Source: Acanthosepion esculentum
Lineage: Eukaryota > Mollusca > Cephalopoda > Sepiida > Sepiidae
Direction of reading: 5' to 3'
DNA: 64,000 bases
Assembly (NCBI GenBank): GCA_964036315.1
Contig: OZ038509.1
Coordinates: 29,094,968-29,158,967, forward strand
Shown: positions 1 to 9,739 of the stretch, piece by piece
Layout: each line of letters begins with the position of its first letter
Position numbering within the stretch: the stretch's first letter is position 1
Program-made: the position numbers and the translations under genes
The notes under the pieces: generated by a model
Told to the model about the DNA's origin: nothing
The model's database searches: none
What the model saw: only the letters and a program-made list of their open reading frames with translations

Positions 1-25
1 TGAATATGCTGTTTGAAATCATTAG

Positions 26-48
26 AAAACCAATAAAATTATTGAAAA
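26..48 (+). other. Helically phased A-tracts (example copy)
   Basis: Three AAAA runs start at 26, 35 and 45 (spacing 9-10 bp), just before the paired ATCGAT dyad. A-tracts repeated with helical period are known to bend DNA, so each monomer probably has a curved segment here. T-runs at 127-130 and 137-140 repeat the pattern on the other strand. This is a sequence-based expectation; no curvature was computed. Confidence 0.55.
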
Positions 49-64
49 TCGATATGGTATCGAT
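48..64. other. 17-bp inverted repeat with paired ATCGAT cores (example copy)
   Basis: The sequence ATCGATA-TGG-TATCGAT has 7-bp perfectly complementary arms around a 3-base centre. It contains ATCGAT twice, 11 bp apart, so it is both an inverted and a short direct repeat. The motif recurs once per monomer over the whole window. Most copies are intact. Exceptions seen are CGAAATGG (left arm broken; for example near 3084, 4601, 10017), CGATAGGG (23016, 24968, 32114, 34276, 47470), TCTATATGG (35141, 37736), TATTGATC (near 39912 and 58955), TAACGATC (near 42077), GGAATCGATC (near 61528), TATCGAACAG (near 62399) and an 11-bp deletion at 60677. Each arm contains CGATA, the core of insect BEAF-32 sites, and TATCGAT, seven of the eight bases of the Drosophila DRE (TATCGATA). 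Binding by such proteins is only a hypothesis. Confidence 0.85.
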
Positions 65-147
65 CAGAAAATATTGTTTTTGACAATTTCCAACAGTTTA
101 CACAAAGTTTTATTGCAAATATTAAGTTTTACAAACTTTTGAAAAAT

Positions 148-161
148 ATTGAATTTTCAAT
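148..161. other. 14-bp dyad with two alleles (example copy)
   Basis: In this copy the dyad is ATTGAA-TT-TTCAAT, arms of 6 bp around TT. In a large fraction of other monomers one T is an A, giving ATTGAAATTTCAAT, which is a perfect 14-bp palindrome (for example at the unit containing 1449-1462). The two alleles are interspersed through the array and travel with the higher-order repeat units. A third allele, GAAATTACAATG, occurs only in the right half (first seen near 48875) and breaks the dyad. Confidence 0.8.
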
Positions 162-209
162 GCAAAAGCAAGCATTTCAAGCTAGTTTTTCAACGTTAAA
201 CACGGTAAT

Positions 210-221
210 TTCAAATTTGAA
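210..221. other. 12-bp perfect palindrome at the monomer junction (example copy)
   Basis: TTCAAATTTGAA reads the same on both strands. It spans the unit boundary used here and is present in most monomers. Variant units carry TTCAAATTTTAATATG or TTCAAATGTGAATATG at this place, which interrupt the symmetry; these variants are inherited in blocks with the higher-order repeats. Confidence 0.8.
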
Positions 222-2039
222 TATGCTGTTTGAAATCATTAGAAAACCAATAAAATTATTGAAAATCGATATGGTATCGATCAGAAAATATTGTTTTTGA
301 CAATTTCCAACAGTTTACACAAAGTTTTATTGCAAATATTAAGTTTAAAAAATTTTGAAAAATATTGAATTTTCAATGCAAAAGTAAGCATTTCAAGCTA
401 GTTTTTCAACGTTAAACACGGTAATTTCAAATTTGAATATGCTGTTTGAAATCATTAGAAAACCAATAAAATTATTGAAAATCGATATGGTATCGATCAG
501 AAAATATTGTTTTTGACTATTTCCAACAGTTTACACAAACTTTTATTGCAAATATTAAGTTTTACAAACTTTTGAAAAATATTGAATTTTCAATGCAAAA
601 GTAAGCATTTCAAGCTAGTTTTTCAACGTTAAACACGGTAATTTCAAATTTGAATATGCTCTTTGAAATCATTAGAAAACCAATAAAATTATTGAAAATC
701 GATATGGTATCGATCAGAAAATATTGTTTTTGACAATTTCCAACAGTTTACACAAAGTTTTATTGCAAATATTAAGTTTTACAAACTTTTGAAAAATATT
801 GAATTTTCAATGCAAAAGTACGCATTTCAAGCTAGTTTTTCAACGTTAAACACGGTAATTTCAAATTTGAATATGCTGTTTAAAATCATTAGAAAACCAA
901 TAAAATTATTGAAAATCGATATGGTATCGATCAGAAAATATTGTTTTTGACTATTTCCAACAGTTTACACAAAGTTTTATTGCAAATATTAAGTTTTACA
1001 AACTTTTGAAAAATATCGAATTTTCAATGCAAAAGCAAGCATTTCAAGCTACTTTTCAACGTTAAACACGGTAATTTCAAATTTTAATATGCAGTTTGAA
1101 ATTATTAGAAAACCAATAAAATTATGGAAAATCGATATGGTATCGATCAGAAAATATTGTTTTTGACAATTTCCAACAGTTTACACAAAGTTTTATTGCA
1201 AATATTAAGTTTTACAAAGTTTTGGTAAATATTGAATTTTCAATGCAAAAGTAAGCATTTCAAGCTAGTTTTTCAACGTTAAACACGGTAATTTCAAATT
1301 TGAATATGCTGTTCGAAATCATTAGAAAACCAATAAAATTATTGAAAATCGATATGGTATCGATCAGAAAATATTGTTTTTGACTATTTCCAACAGTTTA
1401 CACAAAGTTTTATTGCAAATATTAAGTTTTACAAACTTTTGAAAAATATTGAAATTTCAATGCAAAAGTAAGCATTTCAAGATAGTTTTTCAACGTTAAA
1501 CACGGTAATTTCAAATTCTAATATGCAGTTTGAAATTATTAGAAAACCAATAAAATTATGGAAAATCGATATGGTATCGATCAGAAAATATTGTTTTTGA
1601 CAATTTCCAACAGTTTACACAAAGTTTTATTGCAAATATTAAGTTTTACAAACTTTTGAAAAATATTGAATTTTCAATGCAAAAGTATGCATTTCAAGCT
1701 AGTTTTTCAACGTTAAACACGGTAATTTCAAATTTGAATATGCTGTTTGAAATCATTAGAAAACCAATAAAATTATTGAAAATCGATATGGTATCGATCA
1801 GAAAATATTGTTTTTGACAATTTCCAACAGTTTTCGCAAAGTTTTATTGCAAATATTAAGTTTTACAAACTTTTGAAAATATTGAATTTTCAATGCAAAA
1901 GTAAGCATTTCAAAGCTAGTTTTTCAACGTTAAACACGGTAATTTCAAATTTGAATATGCTGTGTGAAATCATTAGAAAACCAATAAAATTATTGAAAAT
2001 CGATATGGTATCGATCACAAAATATTGTTTTTGACAATT

Positions 2040-5000
2040 TCCAACAGTTTACACAAAGTTTTATTGCAAATATTAAGTTTTACAAACTTTTGAAAAATAT
2101 TGAATTTTCAATGCAAAAGGAAGCATTTCAAGCTAGTTTTTCAACGTTAAACACGGTAGTTTCAAATTTTAATATGCTGTTTGAAATCATTAGAAAACCA
2201 ATAAAATTATTGAAAATCGATATGGTATCGATCAGAAAATATTGTTTTTGACAATTTCCAACAATTTTCGCAAAGTTTTATTGCAAATATTAAGTTTTAC
2301 AAACATTTGAAAATATTGAACTTTCAATGCAAAAGTAAGCATTTCAAGTTAGTTTTTCAACGTTAAACACGGTAATTTCAAATTTGAATATGCTGTATAA
2401 ATCATTAGAAAACCAATAAAATAATTGAAAATCGATATGGTATCGATCAGAAAATATTGTTTTTGACAATTTCCAACAGTTTATAAAAAGTTTTATTGCA
2501 AATATTAAGTTTTACAAACTTTTGAAAAATATTGAAATTTCAATGCAAAAGCAAGCAATTCAAGCTACTTTTCAACGTTAAACACGGTAATTTCAAATGT
2601 GAATATGCCGTTTGAAATCATTAGAAAACCAATAAAATTATTGAAAATCGATATGGTATCGATCAGAAAATATTGTATTTGACAATTTCCAACAGTTTAC
2701 ACAAAGTATTATTGCAAATATTAAGTTTTACAAACTTTTGAAAAATAATGAAATTTCAATGCAAAAGTAAGCATTTCAAGCTAGTTTTTCAACGTTAAAC
2801 ACGGTAATTTCAAATTTGAATATGCTGTTTGAAATCATTAGAAAACGAATAAAATTATTGAAAATCGATATGGTATCGATCAGAAAATATTGTTTTTGAC
2901 AATTTCCAACAGTTTACACAAAGTTTTATTGCAAATATTATGTTTTACAAACTTTTGAAAAATATTGAAATTTCAATGCAAAAGTAAGCATTTCAAGCTA
3001 GTTTTTCAACGTTAAACACGGTAATTTCAAATTTGAATATGCTGTTTGAAATCATTAGAAAACCAATAAAATTATGGAAAATCGAAATGGTATCGATCAG
3101 AAAATATTGTTTTTGACAATTTCCAACAGTTTACACAAAGTTTTATTGCAAATATTAAGTTTTACAAACTTTTGAAAAATATTGAATTTTCAATGCAAAA
3201 GTAAGCATTTCAAGCTAGTTTTTCAACGTTAAACACGGTAATTTCAAATTTGAATATGCTGTTTGAAATCATTAGAAAACCAATAAAATTATTGAAAATC
3301 GATATGGTATCGATCAGAAAATATTGTTTTTGACAATTTCCAACAGTTTACACAAAGTTTTATTGCAAATATTAAGTTTTACAAAGTTTTGGAAAATATT
3401 GAAATTTCAATGCAAAAGTAAGCATTTCAAGCTAGTTTTTCAACGTTAAACACGGTAATTTCAAATTTGAATATGCTGTTCGAAATCATTAGAAAACCAA
3501 TAAAATTATTGAAAATCGATATGGTATCGATCAGAAAATATTGTTTTTGACTATTTCCAACAGTTTACACAAAGTTTTATTGCAAATATTAAGTTTTACA
3601 AACTTTTGAAAAATATTGAATTTTCAATGCAAAAGTAAGCATTTCAAGCTAGTTTTTCAACGTTAAACACGGTAATTTCAAATTTGAATATGCTGTTCGA
3701 AATCATTAGAAAACCAATAAAATTATATTAAAATCGATATGGTATCGATCAGAAAATATTGTTTTTGACTATTTCCAACAGTTTACACAAAGTTTTATTG
3801 CAAATATTAAGTTTTACAAACTTTTGAAAAATATTGAATTTTCAATGCAAAAGGAAGCATTTCAAGCTAGTTTTTCAACGTTAAACACGGTAGTTTCAAA
3901 TTTTAATATGCTGTTTGAAATCATTAGAAAACCAATAAAATTATTGAAAATCGATATGGTATCGATCAGAAAATATTGTTTTTGACAATTTCCAACAATT
4001 TTCGCAAAGTTTTATTGCAAATATTAAGTTTTACACACATTTGAAAATATTGATCTTTCAATGCAAAAGTAAGCATTTCAAGTTAGTTTTTCAACGTTAA
4101 ACACGGTAATTTCAAATTTGAATATGCTGTATAAATCATTAGAAAACCAATAAAATTATTGAAAATCGATATGGTATCGATCAGAAAATATTGTTTTTGA
4201 CAATTTCCAACAGTTTATAAAAAGTTTTATTGCAAATATTAAGTTTTACAAACTTTTGAAAAATATTGAAATTTCAATGCAAAAGCAAGCAATTCAAGCT
4301 ACTTTTCAACGTTAAACACGGTAATTTCAAATGTGAATATGCCGTTTGAAATCATTAGAAAACCAATAAAATTATTGAAAATCGATATGGTATCGATCAG
4401 AAAATATTGTTTTTGACAATTTCCAACAGTTTACACAAAGTTTTATTGCAAATATTATGTTTTACAAACTTTTGAAAAATATTGAAATTTCAATGCAAAA
4501 GTAAGCATTTCAAGCTAGTTTTTCAACGTTAAACACGGTAATTTCAAATTTGAATATGCTGTTTGAAATCATTAGAAAACCAATAAAATTATGGAAAATC
4601 GAAATGGTATCGATCAGAAAATATTGTTTTTGACAATTTCCAACAGTTTACACAAAGTTTTATTTCAAATATTAAGTTTTACAAACTTTTGAAAAATATT
4701 GAATTTTCAATGCAAAAGTAAGCATTTCAAGCTAGTTTTTCAACGTTAAACACGGTAATTTCAAATTTGAATATGCTGTTTGAAATCATTAGAAAACCAA
4801 TAAAATTATTGAAAATCGATATGGTATCGATCAGAAAATATTGTTTTTGACAATTTCCAACAGTTTACACAAAGTTTTATTGCAAATATTAAGTTTTACA
4901 AAGTTTTGGAAAATATTGAAATTTCAATGCAAAAGTAAGCATTTCAAGCTAGTTTTTCAACGTTAAACACGGTAATTTCAAATTTGAATATGCTGTTCGA

Positions 5001-5130
5001 AATCATTAGAAAACCAATAAAATTATTGAAAATCGATATGGTATCGATCAGAAAATATTGTTTTTGACTATTTCCAACAGTTTACACAAAGTTTTATTGC
5101 AAATATTAAGTTTTACAAACTTTTGAAAAA
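2040..5130. repeat. Eight-monomer tandem duplication, second copy missing one unit
   Basis: Diagnostic variants in about 2040-3610 recur in about 3774-5130. AAAAGGAAGC at 2119 returns at 3853, GTATAAATC at 2395 returns at 4129, and ATGCCGTTTG at 2608 returns at 4342, all at offset 1734. After that the offset drops to 1517: ATATTATGTTTT is near 2940 and 4457, and CGAAATGG is at 3084 and 4601. One 217-bp monomer, which includes AAGTATTATTGC near 2705, was therefore lost from the second copy. Confidence 0.8.
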
Positions 5131-7090
5131 TATTGAAATTTCAATGCAAAAGTAAGCATTTCAAGATAGTTTTTCAACGTTAAACACGGTAATTTCAAAT
5201 TTTAATATGCAGTTTGAAATTATTAGAAAACCAATAAAATTTTGGAAAATCGATATGGTATCGATCAGAAAATATTGTTTTTGACAATTTCCAACAGTTT
5301 ACACAAAGTTTTATTGCAAATATTAAGTTTTACAAACTTTTGAAAAATATTGAATTTTCAATGCAAAAGTCAGCATTTCAAGCTAGTTTTTCAACGTTAA
5401 ACACGGTAGTTTCAAATTTGAATATGCTGTTTGAAATCATTAGAAAACCAATAAAATTATTGAAAATCGATATGGTATCGATCAGAAAATATTGTTTTTG
5501 AAAATTTCCAACAGTTTTCGCAAAGTTTTATTGCAAATATTAAGTTTTCCAAACTTTTGAAAATATTGAATTTTCAATGCAAAAGTAAGCATTTCAAGCT
5601 AGTTTTTCAACGTTAAACACGGTAATTTCAAATTTGAATATGCTGTTTGAAATCATTAGAAAACCAAAAAAATTATTGAAAATCGATATGGTATCGATCA
5701 GAAAATATTGCTTTTGACAATTTCCAACAGTTTACACATAATTTTATTGCAAATATTAAGTTTTACAAACTGTTGAAAAATATTGAATTTTCAATGCAAA
5801 AGTAAGCATTTCAAGCTAGTTTTTCAACGTTAAACACCGTAGTTTCAAATTTGAATATGCTGTTTGAAATCATTAGAAAACCAATAAAATTATTGAAAAT
5901 CGATATGGTATCGATCAGAAAGTAATCTTTTTGACAATTTCCAACAGTTTTCGCAAAGTTTTATTGCAAATATTAAGTTTTACACACTTTTGAAAATATT
6001 GAATTTTCAATGCAAAAGTAAGCATTTGAAGTTAGTTTTTCAACGTTAAACACGTAAATTTCAAATTTGAATATGCTGTATAAATCATTAGAAAACCAAT
6101 AAAATTATTGAAAATCGATATGGTATCGATCAGAAAATATTGTTTTTGACAATTTCCAACAGTTTATACAAACTTTTATTGCAAATATTAAGTTTTACAA
6201 AGTTTTGAAAAATATTGAATTTTCAATGCAAAAGTAAGTATTTCAAGCTAGTTTTTCAACGTTAAACACGGTAATTTCAAATTTGAATATGCTGTTTGAA
6301 ATCATTAGAAAACGAATAAAATTATTGAAAATCGATATGGTATCGATCAGAAAATATTGTTTTTGACAATTTCCAACAGTTTACACAAAGTTTTATTGCA
6401 AATATTATGTTTTACAAACTTTTGAAAAATATTGAAATTTCAATGCAAAAGTAAGCATTTCAAGCTAGTTTTTCAACGTTAAACACGGTAATTTCAAATT
6501 TGAATATGCTGTTTGAAATCATTAGAAAACCAATAAAATTATTGAAAATCGATATGGTATCGATCAGAAAATATTGTTTTTGACAATTTCCAACAGTTTA
6601 TACAAAGTTTTATTGCAAATATTAAGTTTTACAAAGTTTTGAAAAATATTGAATTTTCAATGCAAAAGTAAGTATTTCAAGCTAGTTTGTCAACGTTAAA
6701 CACGGTAATTTCAAATTTGAATATGCTGTTTGAAATCATTAGAAAACGAATAAAATTATTGAAAATCGATATGGTATCGATCAGAAAATATTGTTTTTGA
6801 CAATTTCCAACAGTTTACACAAAGTTTTATTGCAAATATTATGTTTTACAAACTTTTGAAAAATATTGAAATTTCAATGCAAAAGTAAGCATTTCAAGCT
6901 AGTTTTTCAACGTTAAACACGGTAATTTCAAATTTGAATATGCTGTTTGAAATCATTAGAAAACCAATAAAATTATTGAAAATCGATATGGTATCGATCA
7001 GAAAATATTGTTTTTGACAATTTCCAACAGTTTACACAAAGTTTTATTGCAAATATTAAGTTTTACAAAGTTTTGAAAAATATAGAAATT
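4590..7090. repeat. Block repeated at 10006-12506 (offset 5416, 25 monomers)
   Basis: Shared markers at offset 5416 are CGAAATGG (4601 and 10017), the GTTTTGGAAAATATT unit (4915 and 10331, with one G/C difference), AAAAGTCAGC (5369 and 10785), the AAAGTAATC cassette (5919 and 11335) and AATATAGAAATT (7081 and 12497). Homology fails upstream, where the 10-kb copy carries the ATGCAGTTTGAAATTATT allele and this copy does not. It also fails after the first TATAGAAA unit: the extra TATAGAAA monomer at 7298 is absent from the 12.5-kb copy. Confidence 0.8.
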
Positions 7091-7930
7091 TCAATGCAAA
7101 AGTAAGCATTTCAAGCTAGTTTTTCAACGTTAAACACGGTAATTTCAAATTTGAATATGCTGTTTGAAATCATTAGAAAACCAATAAAATTATTGAAAAT
7201 CGATATGGTATCGATCAGAAAATATTGTTTTTGACAATTTCCAACAGTTTACACAAAGTTTTATTGCAAATATTAAGTTTTACAAAGTTTTGAAAAATAT
7301 AGAAATTTCAATGCAAAAGTAAGCATTTCAAGCTAGTTTTTCAACGTTAAACACGGTAATTTCAAATTTGAATATGCTGTTTGAAATCATTAGAAAACCA
7401 ATAAAATTATTGAAAATCGATATGGTATCGATCAGAAAATATTGTTTTTGACTATTTCCAACAGTTTACACAAAGTTTTATTGCAAATATTAAGTTTTAC
7501 AAACTTTTGAAAAATATTGAATTTTCAATGCAAAAGCAAGCATTTCAAGCTACTTTTCAACGTTAAACACGGTAATTTCAAATTTTAATATGCAGTTTGA
7601 AATTATTAGAAAACCAATAAAATTATGGAAAATCGAAATGGTATCGATCAGAAAATATTGTTTTTGACAATTTCCAACAGTTTACACAAAGTTTTATTTT
7701 AAATATTAAGTTTTACAAACTTTTGAAAAATATTGAATTTTCAATGCAAAAGTACGCATTTCAAGCTAGTTTTTCAACGTTAAACACGGTAATTTCAAAT
7801 TTGAATATGCTGTTTGAAATCATTAGAAAACCAATAAAATTATTGAAAATCGATATGGTATCGATTAGAAAATATTGTTTTTGACTATTTCCAACAGTTT
7901 ACACAAAGTTTTATTGCAAATATTAAGTTT
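5290..7930. repeat. Block repeated at 15038-17678 (offset 9748, 45 monomers)
   Basis: Markers at exactly 9748 bp are AAAAGTCAGC (5369 and 15117), AAAGTAATC (5919 and 15667), the rare GCTAGTTTGTCAACG (6686 and 16434), both TATAGAAA units (7081 and 7298 against 16829 and 17046) and AAAAGTACGC (near 7750 and 17498). The block overlaps the one related to 10-12.5 kb, so this stretch has at least three descendants in the window. A few private substitutions (for example TTTTATTTTAAATATT near 7690 only) separate the copies. Confidence 0.8.
5635..6283 (+). repeat. Diagnostic three-monomer cassette E-C-D (prototype)
   Basis: Three variant monomers travel together. E has CCAAAAAAATTATT, ATTGCTTTTGAC and ACACATAATTTT. 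C has CACCGTAGTTTC at its left junction, three clustered changes giving AAAGTAATCTTTTTGAC, GTTTTCGC instead of GTTTACAC, and a shortened ACTTTTGAAAATATT. D has ACACGTAAATTTC at its junction and GCTGTATAAATC. Further complete copies start near 11051, 13434, 15383, 18417, 20800, 26003, 27514, 29681, 33149, 35744, 43526, 44174, 45257 and 45905, each about 644-649 bp; a partial one is at 52184. Copies left of 37 kb carry GAAGTTAG and CACGTAAATTTC at the C-D junction; those right of 43 kb carry GATGTTAG and CACGAAAATTTC, so two subfamilies exist. Confidence 0.85.
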
Positions 7931-9624
7931 TACAAACTTTTGAAAAATATTGAATTTTAAATGCAAAAGCAAGCATTTCAAGCTACTTTTCAACGTTAAA
8001 CACGGTAATTTCAAATTTTTATATGCAGTTTGAAATTATTAGAAAACCAATAAAATTATTGAAAATCGATATGGTATCGATCACAAAATATTGTTTTTGA
8101 CAATTTCCAACAGTTTACACAAAGTTTTATTGCAAATATTAAGTTTTACAAACTTTTGAAAAATATTGAATTTTCAATGCAAAAGGAAGCATTTCAAGCT
8201 AGTTTTTCAACGTTAAACACGGTAGTTTCAAATTTTAATATGCTGTTTGAAATCATTAGAAAACCAATAAAATTATTGAAAATCGATATGGTATCGATCA
8301 GAAAATATTGTTTTTGACAATTTCCAACAGTTTACACAAAGTTTTATTGCAAATATTAAGTTTTACAAAGTTTTGAAAAATATAGAAATTTCAATGCAAA
8401 AGTAAGCATTTCAAGCTAGTTTTTCAACGTTAAACACGGTAATTTCAAATTTGAATATGCTGTTTGAAATCATTAGAAAACCAATAAAATTATTGAAAAT
8501 CGATATGGTATCGATCAGAAAATATTGTTTTTGACAATTTCCAACAGTTTACACAAAGTTTTATTGCAAATATTAAGTTTTACAAAGTTTTGAAAAATAT
8601 AGAAATTTCAATGCAAAAGTAAGCATTTCAAGCTAGTTTTTCAACGTTAAACACGGTAATTTCAAATTTGAATATGCTGTTTGAAATCATTAGAAAACCA
8701 ATAAAATTATTGAAAATCGATATGGTATCGATCAGAAAATATTGTTTTTGACTATTTCCAACAGTTTACACAAAGTTTTATTGCAAATATTAAGTTTTAC
8801 AAACTTTTGAAAAATATTGAATTTTCAATGCAAAAGCAAGCATTTCAAGCTACTTTTCAACGTTAAACACGGTAATTTCAAATTTTAATATGCAGTTTGA
8901 AATTATTAGAAAACCAATAAAATTATGGAAAATCGAAATGGTATCGATCAGAAAATATTGTTTTTGACAATTTCCAACAGTTTACACAAAGTTTTATTTT
9001 AAATATTAAGTTTTACAAACTTTTGAAAAATATTGAATTTTCAATGCAAAAGTACGCATTTCAAGCTAGTTTTTCAACGTTAAACACGGTAATTTCAAAT
9101 TTGAATATGCTGTTTGAAATCATTAGAAAACCAATAAAATTATTGAAAATCGATATGGTATCGATTAGAAAATATTGTTTTTGACTATTTCCAACAGTTT
9201 ACACAAAGTTTTATTGCAAATATTAAGTTTTACAAACTTTTGAAAAATATTGAATTTTAAATGCAAAAGCAAGCATTTCAAGCTACTTTTCAACGTTAAA
9301 CACGGTAATTTCAAATTTTTATATGCAGTTTGAAATTATTAGAAAACCAATAAAATTATTGAAAATCGATATGGTATCGATCACAAAATATTGTTTTTGA
9401 CAATTTCCAACAGTTTACACAAAGTTTTATTGCAAATATTAAGTTTTACAAACTTTTGAAAAATATTGAATTTTCAATGCAAAAGGAAGCATTTCAAGCT
9501 AGTTTTTCAACGTTAAACACGGTAGTTTCAAATTTTAATATGCTGTTTGAAATCATTAGAAAACCAATAAAATTATTGAAAATCGATATGGTATCGATCA
9601 GAAAATATTGTTTTTGACAATTTC
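7025..9624. repeat. 1300-bp hexamer HOR, two tandem copies
   Basis: Six-monomer units at about 7025-8324 and 8325-9624 match at a constant 1300-bp offset. Shared rare variants are the paired TATAGAAA units (7081 and 8381; 7298 and 8598), TTTTATTTTAAATATT (near 7690 and 8990), AAAAGTACGC, TATCGATTAGAAAA (7861 and 9161), GAATTTTAAATG, CAAATTTTTATATGCAG, TCACAAAATATTG and AAAAGGAAGC. I noticed no differences between the copies. The lack of divergence points to a recent duplication by unequal exchange, or to an assembly duplication. Confidence 0.88.
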
Positions 9625-9739
9625 CAACAATTTTCGCAAAGTTTTATTGCAAATATTAAGTTTTACAAACATTTGAAAATATTGAACTTTCAATGCAAAA
9701 GTAAGCATTTCAAGTTAGTTTTTCAACGTTAAACACGGT

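Larger units (their letters stand above)
1..217 (+). repeat. Reference satellite monomer (near-consensus copy)
   Basis: This copy is close to the majority sequence and sets the phase used in this annotation: unit start is the TGAATATGCTG motif. Landmarks in it are A-tracts at 26-29, 35-38 and 45-48; the ATCGATA-TGG-TATCGAT dyad at 48-64; a single GATC at 62-65; TTGACA at 80-85; ACAAAGTTTT at 102-111; the ATTGAA-TT-TTCAAT dyad at 148-161; the usually AAAAGTAAGC segment near 164-173 (AAAAGCAAGC here); and AACGTT at 192-197. It has 54 G+C in 217 bases and four CpGs. Forward stops occur at 1 (TGA), 23 (TAG) and 81 (TGA), one in each frame, and reverse-strand stops also occur in each frame. The unit therefore cannot encode a protein. 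Confidence 0.95.

Noticed and set aside
48..64. Rho-independent terminator or regulatory hairpin
   Set aside because: The 7-bp stem is AT-rich with a 3-base loop, has no following U-run in the right place and is repeated about 295 times with no gene nearby.
80..108. Bacterial-type promoter (TTGACA at 80-85 in every monomer)
   Set aside because: No TATAAT-like element lies at 16-18 bp downstream, the motif is a by-product of AT-rich satellite sequence, and the window is eukaryotic in character.
103..140. Internal direct sub-repeat (AAGTTTTATTG and AAGTTTTACAA)
   Set aside because: The similarity is limited to about eight AT-rich bases and does not extend, so I do not regard the monomer as built from shorter units.
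1..217. CENP-B box
   Set aside because: The core TTCG....A..CGGG pattern is not present. Variant units with GTTCGAAATC have TTCG but no CGGG at the needed spacing.
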